A stretch of 64,000 bases of DNA from Inquilinus limosus DSM 16000 (GTDB taxonomy: Bacteria > Pseudomonadota > Alphaproteobacteria > DSM-16000 > Inquilinaceae). The notes under the pieces were generated by a model, which saw nothing but the letters and a program-made list of their open reading frames with translations, was not told the origin of the DNA and made no database searches. The position numbers and the translations under genes are program-made. This document shows, piece by piece, positions 55,480 to 63,198 of the stretch. Location: assembly GCF_000423185.1 (NCBI RefSeq), contig NZ_AUHM01000001.1, positions 434,001-498,000 on the forward strand. The letters run 5' to 3'. Position 1 is the stretch's first letter, and every line of letters starts with the position of its first letter.

Positions 55480-57207
55480 ATGGGGCAACACGGAGGGCTG
55501 GACTGCCCGTCTTTCGCGGCGCGGTCCGGCAAGCGGCCCGGCGCGGGAGCGCTGGCGGGCGCGACGACGCAGGCCGGCACGGCGCAGGCCTTCCGCAACT
55601 TCGGATCGGGCGATCCCCCGTCGGCGGCGGAGGTCCATCGCCGCGCGGAAGAGCCGCTGGCGGCGCAGACGCTGATCTGCAAGCTGATCCGGCGGATGCA
55701 GGAGCCGCATCGCTACGCGGATGAGGGCAAGGCGCATGCCGATCCGACCGACAACGGGCGGATTCCGGCGGGCTACACCTATTTCGCCCAGCTCGCCGGG
55801 CACGACATCGTCCATGGCGCCATGACCACCATCAGCCTGGCCGACGGCTCCCTGCCACGGGTCAATCTGCGGTCCCGGCCGCTGGTGCTGGACACCGTCT
55901 ATGGCCGCGGCCCGACCGACGATCCGATCAGCTACGAGATGCCGGAAGCTCCCGGCGAACTCCGGGAGAAGCTGCGCCTCGGCCATATCCGCATGACCGA
56001 GCCGGGCAAGCCGAACGCCGCCTGCCCGGTGTACACCGCCCGCGACGTGCCGCGGGCGCGCATCGAGGGGCTGAGCGACCCGGCGAACGAGGGCGCCGCC
56101 GACACCCTGCTGACCGATCCGCGCAACGACGACAGCGTGAACCTGTCCCAGCTGACCACGCTGTTCCTGATGTTCCACAACGCGGTCATCGACACCCTGC
56201 GCAGCCGCAGCCCGTTCCCGGACGATGTCTCGGCCTCGCCCGAGCTGCTCAGCTTCGCCCGCTTCTCGCTGGCCCGGCAGATCACCGCCGCGGTCTATCG
56301 CGGCATCGTGGTCAAGGACCTGCTGCCCCGCCTGATCCGGCCGGAGATCTGGAAGCTGTACAACCAGGCCCGGCCCCGGCCGCTGGCCGACACGCCCGAC
56401 GGCCGCATGCCGATCGAGTTCTGCGACGCCGCCTACCGCCTCGGCCACGCCATGGTGCGGGCGAGCTACCGGATGAGCCGGCAGACCGAGACCTTCGGCG
56501 TGCGCGACATGATCGAGACCTCCTCGGCCCGGCGTGCGCGGGAGACGCCGATCCGCGACATCTGGGTCTGGGAGTGGTCGCGCTTCTTCTCGATCGACGG
56601 GTCGAGGCCGCAGCTCAGCCGGCGCATCGGCCCCTCCTACAACGCCGTCATGCTCTATGACAGCCTGTTCCGGAACGCCTATGCCCCCGGATCCGGCGAC
56701 GCCGTCGACCCGACGATGTCGGGGCTGCTCTACCGCGACCTGGTCCGCGGCTCGCTGAGCGGGCTGCGGAGCGTCAACGCGCTGGCCGAGCTTATGCCGG
56801 CCGCTGTGCTCGACCAGTCGCGGCTGCTCGCCGACCGCGAGCATCGCATCGCGACGCTGCGCGCCTGGCTCGACGCCGGGGACACCGTGGCCTTCGAGCC
56901 CGGTGAGCGCGACGCCATCGCCGCCGACCCGCCGCTGCTGTTCTACTTGCTGTTCGAGGCCGCCCAGGAGGAGGACGGCAAGAGCTTCGGCACGCTCGCC
57001 TCGGTGATCACCGCCGATGTCTTCGCCGGGGCGCTGGAGCAGAGCCGCGATCTGGTCGAGGAGGCGCGGGATCCGGTGGCCGGGATCACCACCGAAGAGG
57101 CGGTCGCCCATGTCTTCGGCCGGTCCGTGCCCGAGACGATGAGCGAGCTGATCACCTTCGTGGCCAAGGCGCTGAAGCTCGAATCCGTCGAGCCGCCGTT
57201 CATCTGA
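55480..57207 (+). CDS. Animal-type haem peroxidase (peroxinectin-like)
   Basis: The 575-residue protein belongs to the animal haem peroxidase (An_peroxidase) superfamily. The distal histidine is H108 in QLAGHDIVH; the proximal histidine is H233 in FHNAVIDTL, followed by the helix FARFSLARQITAAVYRGIVV, as in myeloperoxidase-type enzymes. ATG at 55480 has GGGAGG 3 nt upstream, and the in-frame extension before it is not conserved. No classical signal peptide is seen; bacterial members are often exported by type I systems or act in the cytoplasm. It would oxidise halides or organic substrates with hydrogen peroxide. It is followed 63 nt later by a 131-residue hypothetical gene. Confidence 0.9.
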   Translation: MGQHGGLDCPSFAARSGKRPGAGALAGATTQAGTAQAFRNFGSGDPPSAAEVHRRAEEPLAAQTLICKLIRRMQEPHRYADEGKAHADPTDNGRIPAGYTYFAQLAGHDIVHGAMTTISLADGSLPRVNLRSRPLVLDTVYGRGPTDDPISYEMPEAPGELREKLRLGHIRMTEPGKPNAACPVYTARDVPRARIEGLSDPANEGAADTLLTDPRNDDSVNLSQLTTLFLMFHNAVIDTLRSRSPFPDDVSASPELLSFARFSLARQITAAVYRGIVVKDLLPRLIRPEIWKLYNQARPRPLADTPDGRMPIEFCDAAYRLGHAMVRASYRMSRQTETFGVRDMIETSSARRARETPIRDIWVWEWSRFFSIDGSRPQLSRRIGPSYNAVMLYDSLFRNAYAPGSGDAVDPTMSGLLYRDLVRGSLSGLRSVNALAELMPAAVLDQSRLLADREHRIATLRAWLDAGDTVAFEPGERDAIAADPPLLFYLLFEAAQEEDGKSFGTLASVITADVFAGALEQSRDLVEEARDPVAGITTEEAVAHVFGRSVPETMSELITFVAKALKLESVEPPFI

Positions 57208-57270
57208 GTCACGTCACCATCGCCGCGCCCCGCCCGGGGGCGCCGATACCCAAGAAGAGAGGGGAAGGTC

Positions 57271-57666
57271 ATGAGCGAGAAAGACGAGCTGAAGCCGATG
57301 AAGATCCTCGACTACGAGGCGGCTGGGCGGAAGGTGGTGATGTGGGCGCAGAAGCCCGAGACCCGGCCGAAGGACATGGCCGAATTCCGCGCGCAGCTCA
57401 AGGGGCTGGTCGACATCCCGGAACGGTACGAGACGCTGGAGATCTGCCAGGGCGACGACCACCACTTCATCCTGCGCCTGCCGCCCAAGCGCCAAGTCAC
57501 GGAATCCGAGCGCCGGGCGCATAAGCAGGCCAAGGAGAACCCGGGCGTCGCCTCCTACGATCCGCCGCACTTCTACATGGACATGCTGACCGGCCAGAAA
57601 CCGTTCGACAACGTCGAGTTCTACTACTCACGCATCTCGGATTACACCATCCGAGGCTGCCGCTGA
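57271..57666 (+). CDS. Hypothetical protein downstream of the haem peroxidase
   Basis: This 131-residue soluble protein has many charged residues and the conserved-looking segments LEICQGDDHHFILRLPPK (about 65-82) and PHFYMDMLTGQKPFDN. There is no signal peptide or membrane segment, and no family is recognised. AAGAGAGGGGAAGG precedes the ATG. Being 63 nt after the peroxidase gene, it may be co-expressed and serve as chaperone or partner. Its 3' end overlaps the convergent BTAD regulator gene by 39 nt. Confidence 0.7.
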   Translation: MSEKDELKPMKILDYEAAGRKVVMWAQKPETRPKDMAEFRAQLKGLVDIPERYETLEICQGDDHHFILRLPPKRQVTESERRAHKQAKENPGVASYDPPHFYMDMLTGQKPFDNVEFYYSRISDYTIRGCR

Positions 57667-59709
57667 ACGCAGCGCGGGCGCGAACGGGACGTTCGCCGCC
57701 CCCTGCGGCAGCAGGCCGGCGACGACGAGCCCGTTCCGCAACGCCTCCCACACCTTGCGGTCGGCGATCGGGAAGCAATGCAGCAGCCATCTCGCGACGT
57801 CGGTCTCGTCGGGATCGGGGTTGCCGAACCAGACCGCCCGCACCGTTTCGACGAAGCGCGTCCCTTCGGCGCGGGCCGCCTCGGTGTCGCCGACAAGGGC
57901 ATGGGCGGCCGCCTTCCAGCCGCCGAGATAGTAGAGGATGTCTCCGGCGTTCTCCGCCGCTGCGATGGCACCCGGATAATCACCGAGAATGAACCGGACA
58001 CCGGCCTGGTAACCCCAATGGAGGCGGGAAATGCCGAGGCCGAGGTCCAGCGCCATGTCGGCGGTCGCTGCCGCCTGGGCCGTGTCGCCGCAATAGGCGA
58101 AGCCGAGGGACGAGGACACCAACGTCAACGGATCGTTGGGATTGAGGTCGCAGGCGAGCTGATAGCTCAGCGGCGCCTTGTCGAAATGCGAGCTCATCGC
58201 GTAGGCCCAGGCCAGGCAGAGATGAGACCGCGTGTCGAGCGGATCCAACTGGACCGCCATCTTGGCGAATTGCAGCGCCTCCCGATGCCAGTCCGACGTC
58301 CGGTATGTTCCGGGGAAGATCAGATGGCGTGAATTGAGGATCTGTGACAGGGCGGTGTAGGCCGGAGCGAAGTTCGGCGCCTCCTCGACCAGGGAACGGA
58401 AGATCGATTCGGCCCGCGCCTCGTCCTCCGGGCGCCATTGCAGCATCATCGCATGGCCCTGCAGCCAGCGGTCATGGTGCGACAGCGACAGCTCCGGGCT
58501 GCCGGAGATCTGGGTCAGCCGCTCGGTCGACAGGTTGATGTCGAGCGCCCCGGCGATGCGGCGGATGATGCGCTGCTGCGCCGGCCGCCAGCCGTGCTCG
58601 ACGATGGTGAAGCGCTCGCTCCAGACGAAGCGGCCGCCGACGGCATCCTTGAGCGTCAGGATGAAGCGGGTGCCGGATTCGTCCGGCAGGGCGGTGCCGT
58701 CGATGCGGTAGGCGTTCGGCATCTGGGTCTGGGTCACCGCCTCGCTGCCGTCGATGATGCTCCAGTCGCGGAACCGGACCAGCGAGGCGATCAGCTCGTG
58801 CCGGAAGGCACGGATCATGCCGCGCTGCTCCGGCGCGATGTCGGCGATGTCGAACTCGGTGACCACGATGGCCTGGCCCCGGCCGGCCAGGGCCGGCAGG
58901 GAGGCGGGAACGGCGGGCTGAGGTGCCGCCGCGGCGGCCTGGGCGGCCTTCGGATCGCCGAACTCGCCCGCCTTGACCTTGAGGATCAGCTCCTGGGTCT
59001 CCGGCGAGGGTTCCATGCCGAACTCCTGGTCCAGCAGGTCCCACAGGTCGCGATAGGCGCGCAGCGCCCCGCCCAGGTCGCCCAGCCGGGCCGAGGCCTC
59101 GATCACCGCCCGGCAGCCGACCTCGTGAGTCGGGTCGAGATTGACGATGGCGGTGCCGATCCGCTTCGCCAGGCGCGGATCGGCCGCCCCCGGCAGCCGG
59201 TCCTCCAGCTCGCGCAGCATGCGCTCCTGCAGGATCTGGCGCTGCACCAGCAGCCAGGCGCGGAAGGCCGGATCGATATCGTCGAGCCCGGCCAGGAAGC
59301 TGTCCGGCAGGCGCTTCTCGGCCAGCAGGACGGCCGGCACCTCCCCGGCCTCGAGGTCCCGGAGGATGGCGAGGCAGTCGACATGGAGCTGGGCCAGGTC
59401 GATGCAGACGGTCAGCCGGTCGGCCGAGAAGACGGTGGGGCCCTGAGGGGCCGTGGCGCGCCGCAGATCCGCGATCGTCTGGCGCAGCGAGGCCCGGGCC
59501 TTCTCCTCCTCGTATTCGCTCCACAGCAGGCCGGCGACCCGTTCCCGGCTCTCCCGGCCGTTCAGGGTCGTCGCCAGATAGGCCAGCAGCGCCTGCGACT
59601 TGCGGTTCGCGATCGGGATCGGCGTGCCGTCGGCCCGCAACGACACCTGCCCCAACGTGGTCAAGCTTACCCTGGCACCTGTCACCGGCCCGATCGGCTG
59701 TATTTCCAT
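57628..59709 (-). CDS. BTAD-domain (SARP-like) transcriptional regulator with TPR region
   Basis: The protein has 693 residues. The N-terminal winged helix (VSLTTLGQVSLRADGTPIPI, about 14-95) with RKSQALLAYLATTL and the following bacterial transcriptional activation domain (about 100-250, with RALRAYRDLWDLLDQEFG type helices) are the SARP/AfsR layout. A middle segment (about 280-400) resembles the adenylate-cyclase-associated region of AfsR-like proteins, and the C-terminal 250 residues are TPR-like helices. ATG at 59709 fits the winged-helix start. SARP-type activators bind direct repeats; a matching pair lies in the EamA/YcaO promoter region. Target genes are inferred only. Confidence 0.85.
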   Translation of the reverse strand: MEIQPIGPVTGARVSLTTLGQVSLRADGTPIPIANRKSQALLAYLATTLNGRESRERVAGLLWSEYEEEKARASLRQTIADLRRATAPQGPTVFSADRLTVCIDLAQLHVDCLAILRDLEAGEVPAVLLAEKRLPDSFLAGLDDIDPAFRAWLLVQRQILQERMLRELEDRLPGAADPRLAKRIGTAIVNLDPTHEVGCRAVIEASARLGDLGGALRAYRDLWDLLDQEFGMEPSPETQELILKVKAGEFGDPKAAQAAAAAPQPAVPASLPALAGRGQAIVVTEFDIADIAPEQRGMIRAFRHELIASLVRFRDWSIIDGSEAVTQTQMPNAYRIDGTALPDESGTRFILTLKDAVGGRFVWSERFTIVEHGWRPAQQRIIRRIAGALDINLSTERLTQISGSPELSLSHHDRWLQGHAMMLQWRPEDEARAESIFRSLVEEAPNFAPAYTALSQILNSRHLIFPGTYRTSDWHREALQFAKMAVQLDPLDTRSHLCLAWAYAMSSHFDKAPLSYQLACDLNPNDPLTLVSSSLGFAYCGDTAQAAATADMALDLGLGISRLHWGYQAGVRFILGDYPGAIAAAENAGDILYYLGGWKAAAHALVGDTEAARAEGTRFVETVRAVWFGNPDPDETDVARWLLHCFPIADRKVWEALRNGLVVAGLLPQGAANVPFAPALRSAAASDGVIRDA

Positions 59710-59900
59710 CACCCGCCCACACAACAACCCGCGCCCGACGCGGTTTCCTATCCGAAAATGGCTCGATCCAGAAACATTCAGAAAAGATCGATACCACGTT
59801 CCCCGGGCGGATTGTCCCAGTTCTTTTCCGCCGATCCGGCCCGGGACGGTGCGCGCCGGCTCCCTCTTCAGCCCGACGGCGCCTTGCGAAGGCGGCCGCG

Positions 59901-60839
59901 CTATTGGGCGGAGGGCTGCAAACTCCGGCCCCGCGGCCGAGCCGCCAGCTTCGAGCTCGCCCCGGCGCCGGAGCGCCGCCACTTGTGGAAGGCGCTGTAG
60001 GCGCCGCTGCCGACGATCAGGCCCGCGCCGAGCAGGCTGGCCGCCGAGACCGGCTCCCGGAAGACCAGGATGCCGAAGGCCGCCGCCCAGGCGAAGCTCG
60101 TGTAGTCCATCACCGCGACGTCCGAGACGCGGCTGCGCCTCAGCCCGACGATGTACAGGATGTTGGCCAGGCCGCCGGCCAGCCCCATGCCGAGAACCGG
60201 CAGCCAATCGCCCTCGACCGGCCAGGTCCAGCCGGTCAGCCCGACCAGCGCGGCCGCACCGGCCAGCATGGTGGTGTTGCCCCAGAGGGCGGTCACGATC
60301 GAAGGATCCGACTGCCCGAGCTTGCGCGTCGTGACGGCCGCCAGCGCATAGAAGATCGCCGACAGGCAGGCCACCAGGACATAGACGCTCAGGTCGGCGA
60401 GATAGGGATGAACGATCAGCAGGGCGCCCGCGATCGCGACGGCGATGGTGAGGGACAGCTGCCGGCTCGACGGCTCGCGCAGGACATACACGCCGAACAC
60501 GGCCATGAGCAGCGGCGCGATGAGAGAGAGCGCCGTCGCATCGGCCAGCGTCAGCCGCGACAGGCTTAGGAGGAAGGTGGCGGCGGAGGCCAGCATCAGC
60601 CCGCCGCGCAGCAGCTGCAGGCCGGGGGTCTGGGAGCGGACGGCCTGCCAGCCCTGTTCCGGGCCCAGCTGATACTGGATCAGGATCGGCAGGTAGCCGA
60701 CGATGACCCGCAGCAGGACCAGCTCGAAGACCGGGTAGTCCCGGCTGAGATGCTTGGCCAAGGCGTCCATCGTCGCGAAGGCGCCGATCCCGAGCGCGTA
60801 GATCAGGATGCCTTGGATCTGCGGTCGCGACGTCGACAA
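59901..60839 (-). CDS. EamA/DMT-family transporter
   Basis: The 312-residue membrane protein has ten predicted helices in two EamA halves (about 10-140 and 155-290). The start IQGILIYALGIGAFATMDAL and LREPSSRQLSLTIAVAIAGALLI are typical of the drug/metabolite exporter superfamily. The frame has no ATG before the first helix; TTG at 60839 has GGGGAAG about 6 nt upstream and is the chosen start. It probably exports a metabolite or an amino-acid-like compound. It lies between the BTAD regulator and the divergent YcaO gene, so export of a product made by the latter is possible but unproven. Confidence 0.85.
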   Translation of the reverse strand: MSTSRPQIQGILIYALGIGAFATMDALAKHLSRDYPVFELVLLRVIVGYLPILIQYQLGPEQGWQAVRSQTPGLQLLRGGLMLASAATFLLSLSRLTLADATALSLIAPLLMAVFGVYVLREPSSRQLSLTIAVAIAGALLIVHPYLADLSVYVLVACLSAIFYALAAVTTRKLGQSDPSIVTALWGNTTMLAGAAALVGLTGWTWPVEGDWLPVLGMGLAGGLANILYIVGLRRSRVSDVAVMDYTSFAWAAAFGILVFREPVSAASLLGAGLIVGSGAYSAFHKWRRSGAGASSKLAARPRGRSLQPSAQ

Positions 60840-60946
60840 GGCGGCTTCCCCAAAAGAACCGGGCCGGCGGCAGACGCCGCCGGCCCTCGGTCGCTGCCGA
60901 CCGAACAGAAGACCACAGAGTGCACCCGCACCATGGCTGTACTTCA

Positions 60947-60979
60947 GCCGAATTGCGGTGCATCTGTGCCGAATTGCGG
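60947..60979. promoter_or_regulatory. 12-bp direct repeat with 21-bp period between EamA and YcaO genes
   Basis: GCCGAATTGCGG occurs at 60947-60958 and 60968-60979, exactly two helical turns apart, in the 173-nt divergent promoter region. SARP/BTAD regulators bind direct repeats spaced by about 11 or 22 bp, and a BTAD gene is two genes away, so this is a candidate operator for both divergent genes. Confidence 0.6.
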
Positions 60980-61012
60980 CTTGGATGTGGCCGGCAGCCG
61001 AGAGGTGTTCCG

Positions 61013-62356
61013 TTGCAGATTGAACCGGATGGTCTTCCGTTCCGCGAGGCGGCCGAGCTCCTGGCCCGCGGCGAATCGACCGGCGCGGGCGAAGGCGCGG
61101 TCCGGTTCCTGGAGATGCTGGGTTACTCCGGACCGCCACCGTCGGCGGAGGTGACCGCCAACCGGGCCAGCCTGCTGCGCTTCGCCGCCCGGATGCGCAC
61201 CGTGATGCCGTACCGCATGGCGGAAGCGCCGGGGCTCCTCTACTTCCTCGGCATGTTCGACACCGGGGCCTTCCTCGATTCCGGCGACGGCGAGGCGGTC
61301 AGCACCATCGGCGCGGCCGTGAGCCCGGACCGGGCCTTCGAGGCCAGCATCGGCGAGGCGGTGGAATACACGTCCCAGCTCGAGCGGCGGGACGACCCGC
61401 TGTTCCGCCCCGGGGCGGAGATCGACGGCATGCTCTCTCCGTCCGAACGCGCGGCGCTGGCCGCCGTGCTGGGGCTCGGCGACCCCGCGGGCCTGCAGGC
61501 GCTGGACTGGCTGCCGGCCCGGCGGCTGGCCGACGGGGCCGCGAGCATCCTGCCGGCCGATCTCTGCCTGCGCCGCCCGGCATCGACCGTCGGCGCCACG
61601 GCCCTGGCGCCCTTGAGCATCGGCTGCGCCGCCGCCCCCAGCCGGGACGAGGCGGTGCTGCGCGGCCTGCTGGAGCTGATCGAGCGTGACGCCGCGGCGC
61701 TGTGGTGGCGCGGCGGGCGGAAGGCAGCGGCCCTGCCGCTGGACGGCGCCGCGGCGCGGCAGGCCGCGGACCTGCTGCAGGACATCCGCGCCGGGTCGGA
61801 CCGGCGGGCGACCTGGCTGCTCGACATCACCACCGAATTCGGCATCCCCTGCGTGGCGGCGCTGTCGGTCGACGCCGGCGGCGGCCGGATCGCCTGCGGC
61901 CTCGCCGCCGGGCTGTCGCAGGGCGACGCCGCGGCCTCCGCCATCCGCGAGATGTGCCAATACGAGCTCGGCTATCATCTGATCGACGTCAAGCGTCGCG
62001 CCAATCCCGACCACGCGCTGACCGCGATCGAGCTGGCGCAGCTGCGGCGGGGCGCCGAGATCCGTCCCGACGAGCAGCCGCTGCTGCATCCGGCCTTCGG
62101 CCCGCGGCGCCATGACGTGCCCGGCGACCTCGCCCCCGCCGAGGCGGTGGCATGGATCGCCGATCGCCTTCAGGCTTCGGGCTTCCGCGCCCATGCCGTG
62201 GACCTGACCCGCAGCGATTTCGGCATCCCCGTGGTCAAGGTGGTGGTGCCGGGGCTGCAGCTGGACCCTTCCGACGCGATCATGCCGCGGCTGTCGGGAT
62301 GCTTTTCCGGCACCGCGGAGGCCGATCAGGCCCTCTCCCGACAGCCGCTGCATTGA
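61013..62356 (+). CDS. YcaO-family ATP-dependent cyclodehydratase-like protein
   Basis: The protein has 447 residues. The YcaO domain carries DEAVLRGLLELIERDAAALWW (about residues 205-225), ASAIREMCQYELGYHLID with the nucleotide/Mg2+-binding glutamates, and the C-terminal DFGIPVVKVVVPGLQ. YcaO enzymes activate peptide amides with ATP to form azolines, thioamides or amidines in RiPPs, or act on ribosomal protein S12. No E1-like partner, TfuA, RimO/MtaB-type gene or precursor peptide is visible beside it. TTG at 61013 has GAGAGG 7 nt upstream; in-frame ATG at 60920 is an alternative. It is divergent from the EamA gene. Confidence 0.9.
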   Translation: MQIEPDGLPFREAAELLARGESTGAGEGAVRFLEMLGYSGPPPSAEVTANRASLLRFAARMRTVMPYRMAEAPGLLYFLGMFDTGAFLDSGDGEAVSTIGAAVSPDRAFEASIGEAVEYTSQLERRDDPLFRPGAEIDGMLSPSERAALAAVLGLGDPAGLQALDWLPARRLADGAASILPADLCLRRPASTVGATALAPLSIGCAAAPSRDEAVLRGLLELIERDAAALWWRGGRKAAALPLDGAAARQAADLLQDIRAGSDRRATWLLDITTEFGIPCVAALSVDAGGGRIACGLAAGLSQGDAAASAIREMCQYELGYHLIDVKRRANPDHALTAIELAQLRRGAEIRPDEQPLLHPAFGPRRHDVPGDLAPAEAVAWIADRLQASGFRAHAVDLTRSDFGIPVVKVVVPGLQLDPSDAIMPRLSGCFSGTAEADQALSRQPLH

Positions 62357-62553
62357 CGACGCGGGGCGGCGCCTCGCCCGCTTGGCGATCGTGTCCCTGG
62401 TGATGGTGTAGCTGCTGGACGGTAGCGGAGCCGCTCGCGCCGCCGCCCATCCTGGCCGCCTGACCGACCCGGCTCCGGCCGGAGATCGCGGTGATCACGC
62501 CGCCGAAGCTACATCACGGGATGGACACGATCCTCCCTTCCCATGCGCGCACA

Positions 62554-62581
62554 AACCCCACCCGCTGACGCGGGCGGGGTT
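62554..62581 (-). terminator. Hairpin downstream of the glyoxalase-fold gene
   Basis: AACCCCACCCGC-TGAC-GCGGGCGGGGTT forms a 12-bp stem with one mismatch. On the minus strand it lies 6 nt past the stop but is followed by only a weak T stretch (TTTGTG); on the plus strand it is followed by CTCTCTT. It may act in both directions. Confidence 0.6.
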
Positions 62582-62586
62582 CTCTC

Positions 62587-63048
62587 TTAACCGTTACCGA
62601 TTCCACCGAGTGGTTCTGCCAGTCCGATGAGAAGTCCTTCGGGGCCGCGGATGTAGCAGAGCCGATACGAGTCCTCGTACTGAACCACGTCGCCGACGAG
62701 CTGCGCACCGTGCTTGCGGAGTCTGGTGAGTGTTTCGTCGATGTCGCTCACTGTGAACATGGCACGCAGGTAGCCGAGGGCGTTCACCGGGGCGTTGCGG
62801 TGATCGGCGACGACAGACGGGGTGAGAAAACGCGAGAGCTCGAGGCGGCTGTGGCCGTCGGGAGTGACCATCATGGCGATCTCGACGCGCTGATTACCCA
62901 GTCCAGTGACGCGTCCGGCCCATTCTCCTTCAATCATGGCTCGCCCCTCGAGCGTCAGGCCGAGCTCGGTGAAAAAGGAGATGGCATCATCGAGGGATTC
63001 CACCACGATGCCGATATTGTCCATTCGTAGCAATTTACTTTTAGTCAT
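62587..63048 (-). CDS. VOC (glyoxalase/bleomycin-resistance fold) protein in a cassette-like context
   Basis: The 153-residue protein has two VOC modules: LRMDNIGIVVESLDDAISFF at the start, FTVSDIDETLTRLRKHGAQL in the second half, and the end IRGPEGLLIGLAEPL. Metal ligands are plausible at the first-module D/H, E98-equivalent and the last GLLIGLAE glutamate. Members act as glyoxalases, extradiol dioxygenases, epimerases or antibiotic-binding proteins; the function is open. Codon use is less GC-rich than the neighbours, and 27-bp direct repeats flank the gene, so recent transfer is likely. ATG at 63048 is used; an internal Met nine codons later is an alternative. Confidence 0.8.
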   Translation of the reverse strand: MTKSKLLRMDNIGIVVESLDDAISFFTELGLTLEGRAMIEGEWAGRVTGLGNQRVEIAMMVTPDGHSRLELSRFLTPSVVADHRNAPVNALGYLRAMFTVSDIDETLTRLRKHGAQLVGDVVQYEDSYRLCYIRGPEGLLIGLAEPLGGIGNG

Positions 63049-63097
63049 GGATTTCGTCGTGTCCCTGGTGATGGTGTAGCTGCAAGGCGGTGAGTTG

Positions 63098-63128
63098 TTG
63101 CCTCTCCCGCGTCCGGCGGGAGAGGCAA
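63098..63128. repeat. Hairpin of the CCTCTCCC palindromic repeat family
   Basis: Perfect 13-bp stem TTGCCTCTCCCGC/GCGGGAGAGGCAA with loop GTCCG, between the glyoxalase-fold gene and the helicase gene. It shares TGTTGCCTCTCCCGC with the element at 33334, so it is a dispersed REP-like unit. It may end helicase transcription. Confidence 0.75.
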
Positions 63129-63198
63129 CGCAGGACGCTCGACATCCTGTCAGCTCCCTGCCCGAATGCATTGACGTGACCGAACCTTAATTCCCGAT

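Larger units (their letters stand above)
62389..63083. repeat. 27-bp perfect direct repeats flanking the glyoxalase-fold gene
   Basis: Copies at 62389-62415 and 63057-63083 (TCGTGTCCCTGGTGATGGTG then TAGCTGC) are identical over 27 bp. A degenerate inverted copy (GCTACATCACGGGATGGACACGA) lies at 62508-62530, so the interval 62508-63083 also has imperfect terminal inverted repeats. The right copy sits 9-35 nt upstream of the glyoxalase start on the minus strand. The enclosed DNA is lower in GC than its surroundings, which suggests an inserted cassette. Confidence 0.7.
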
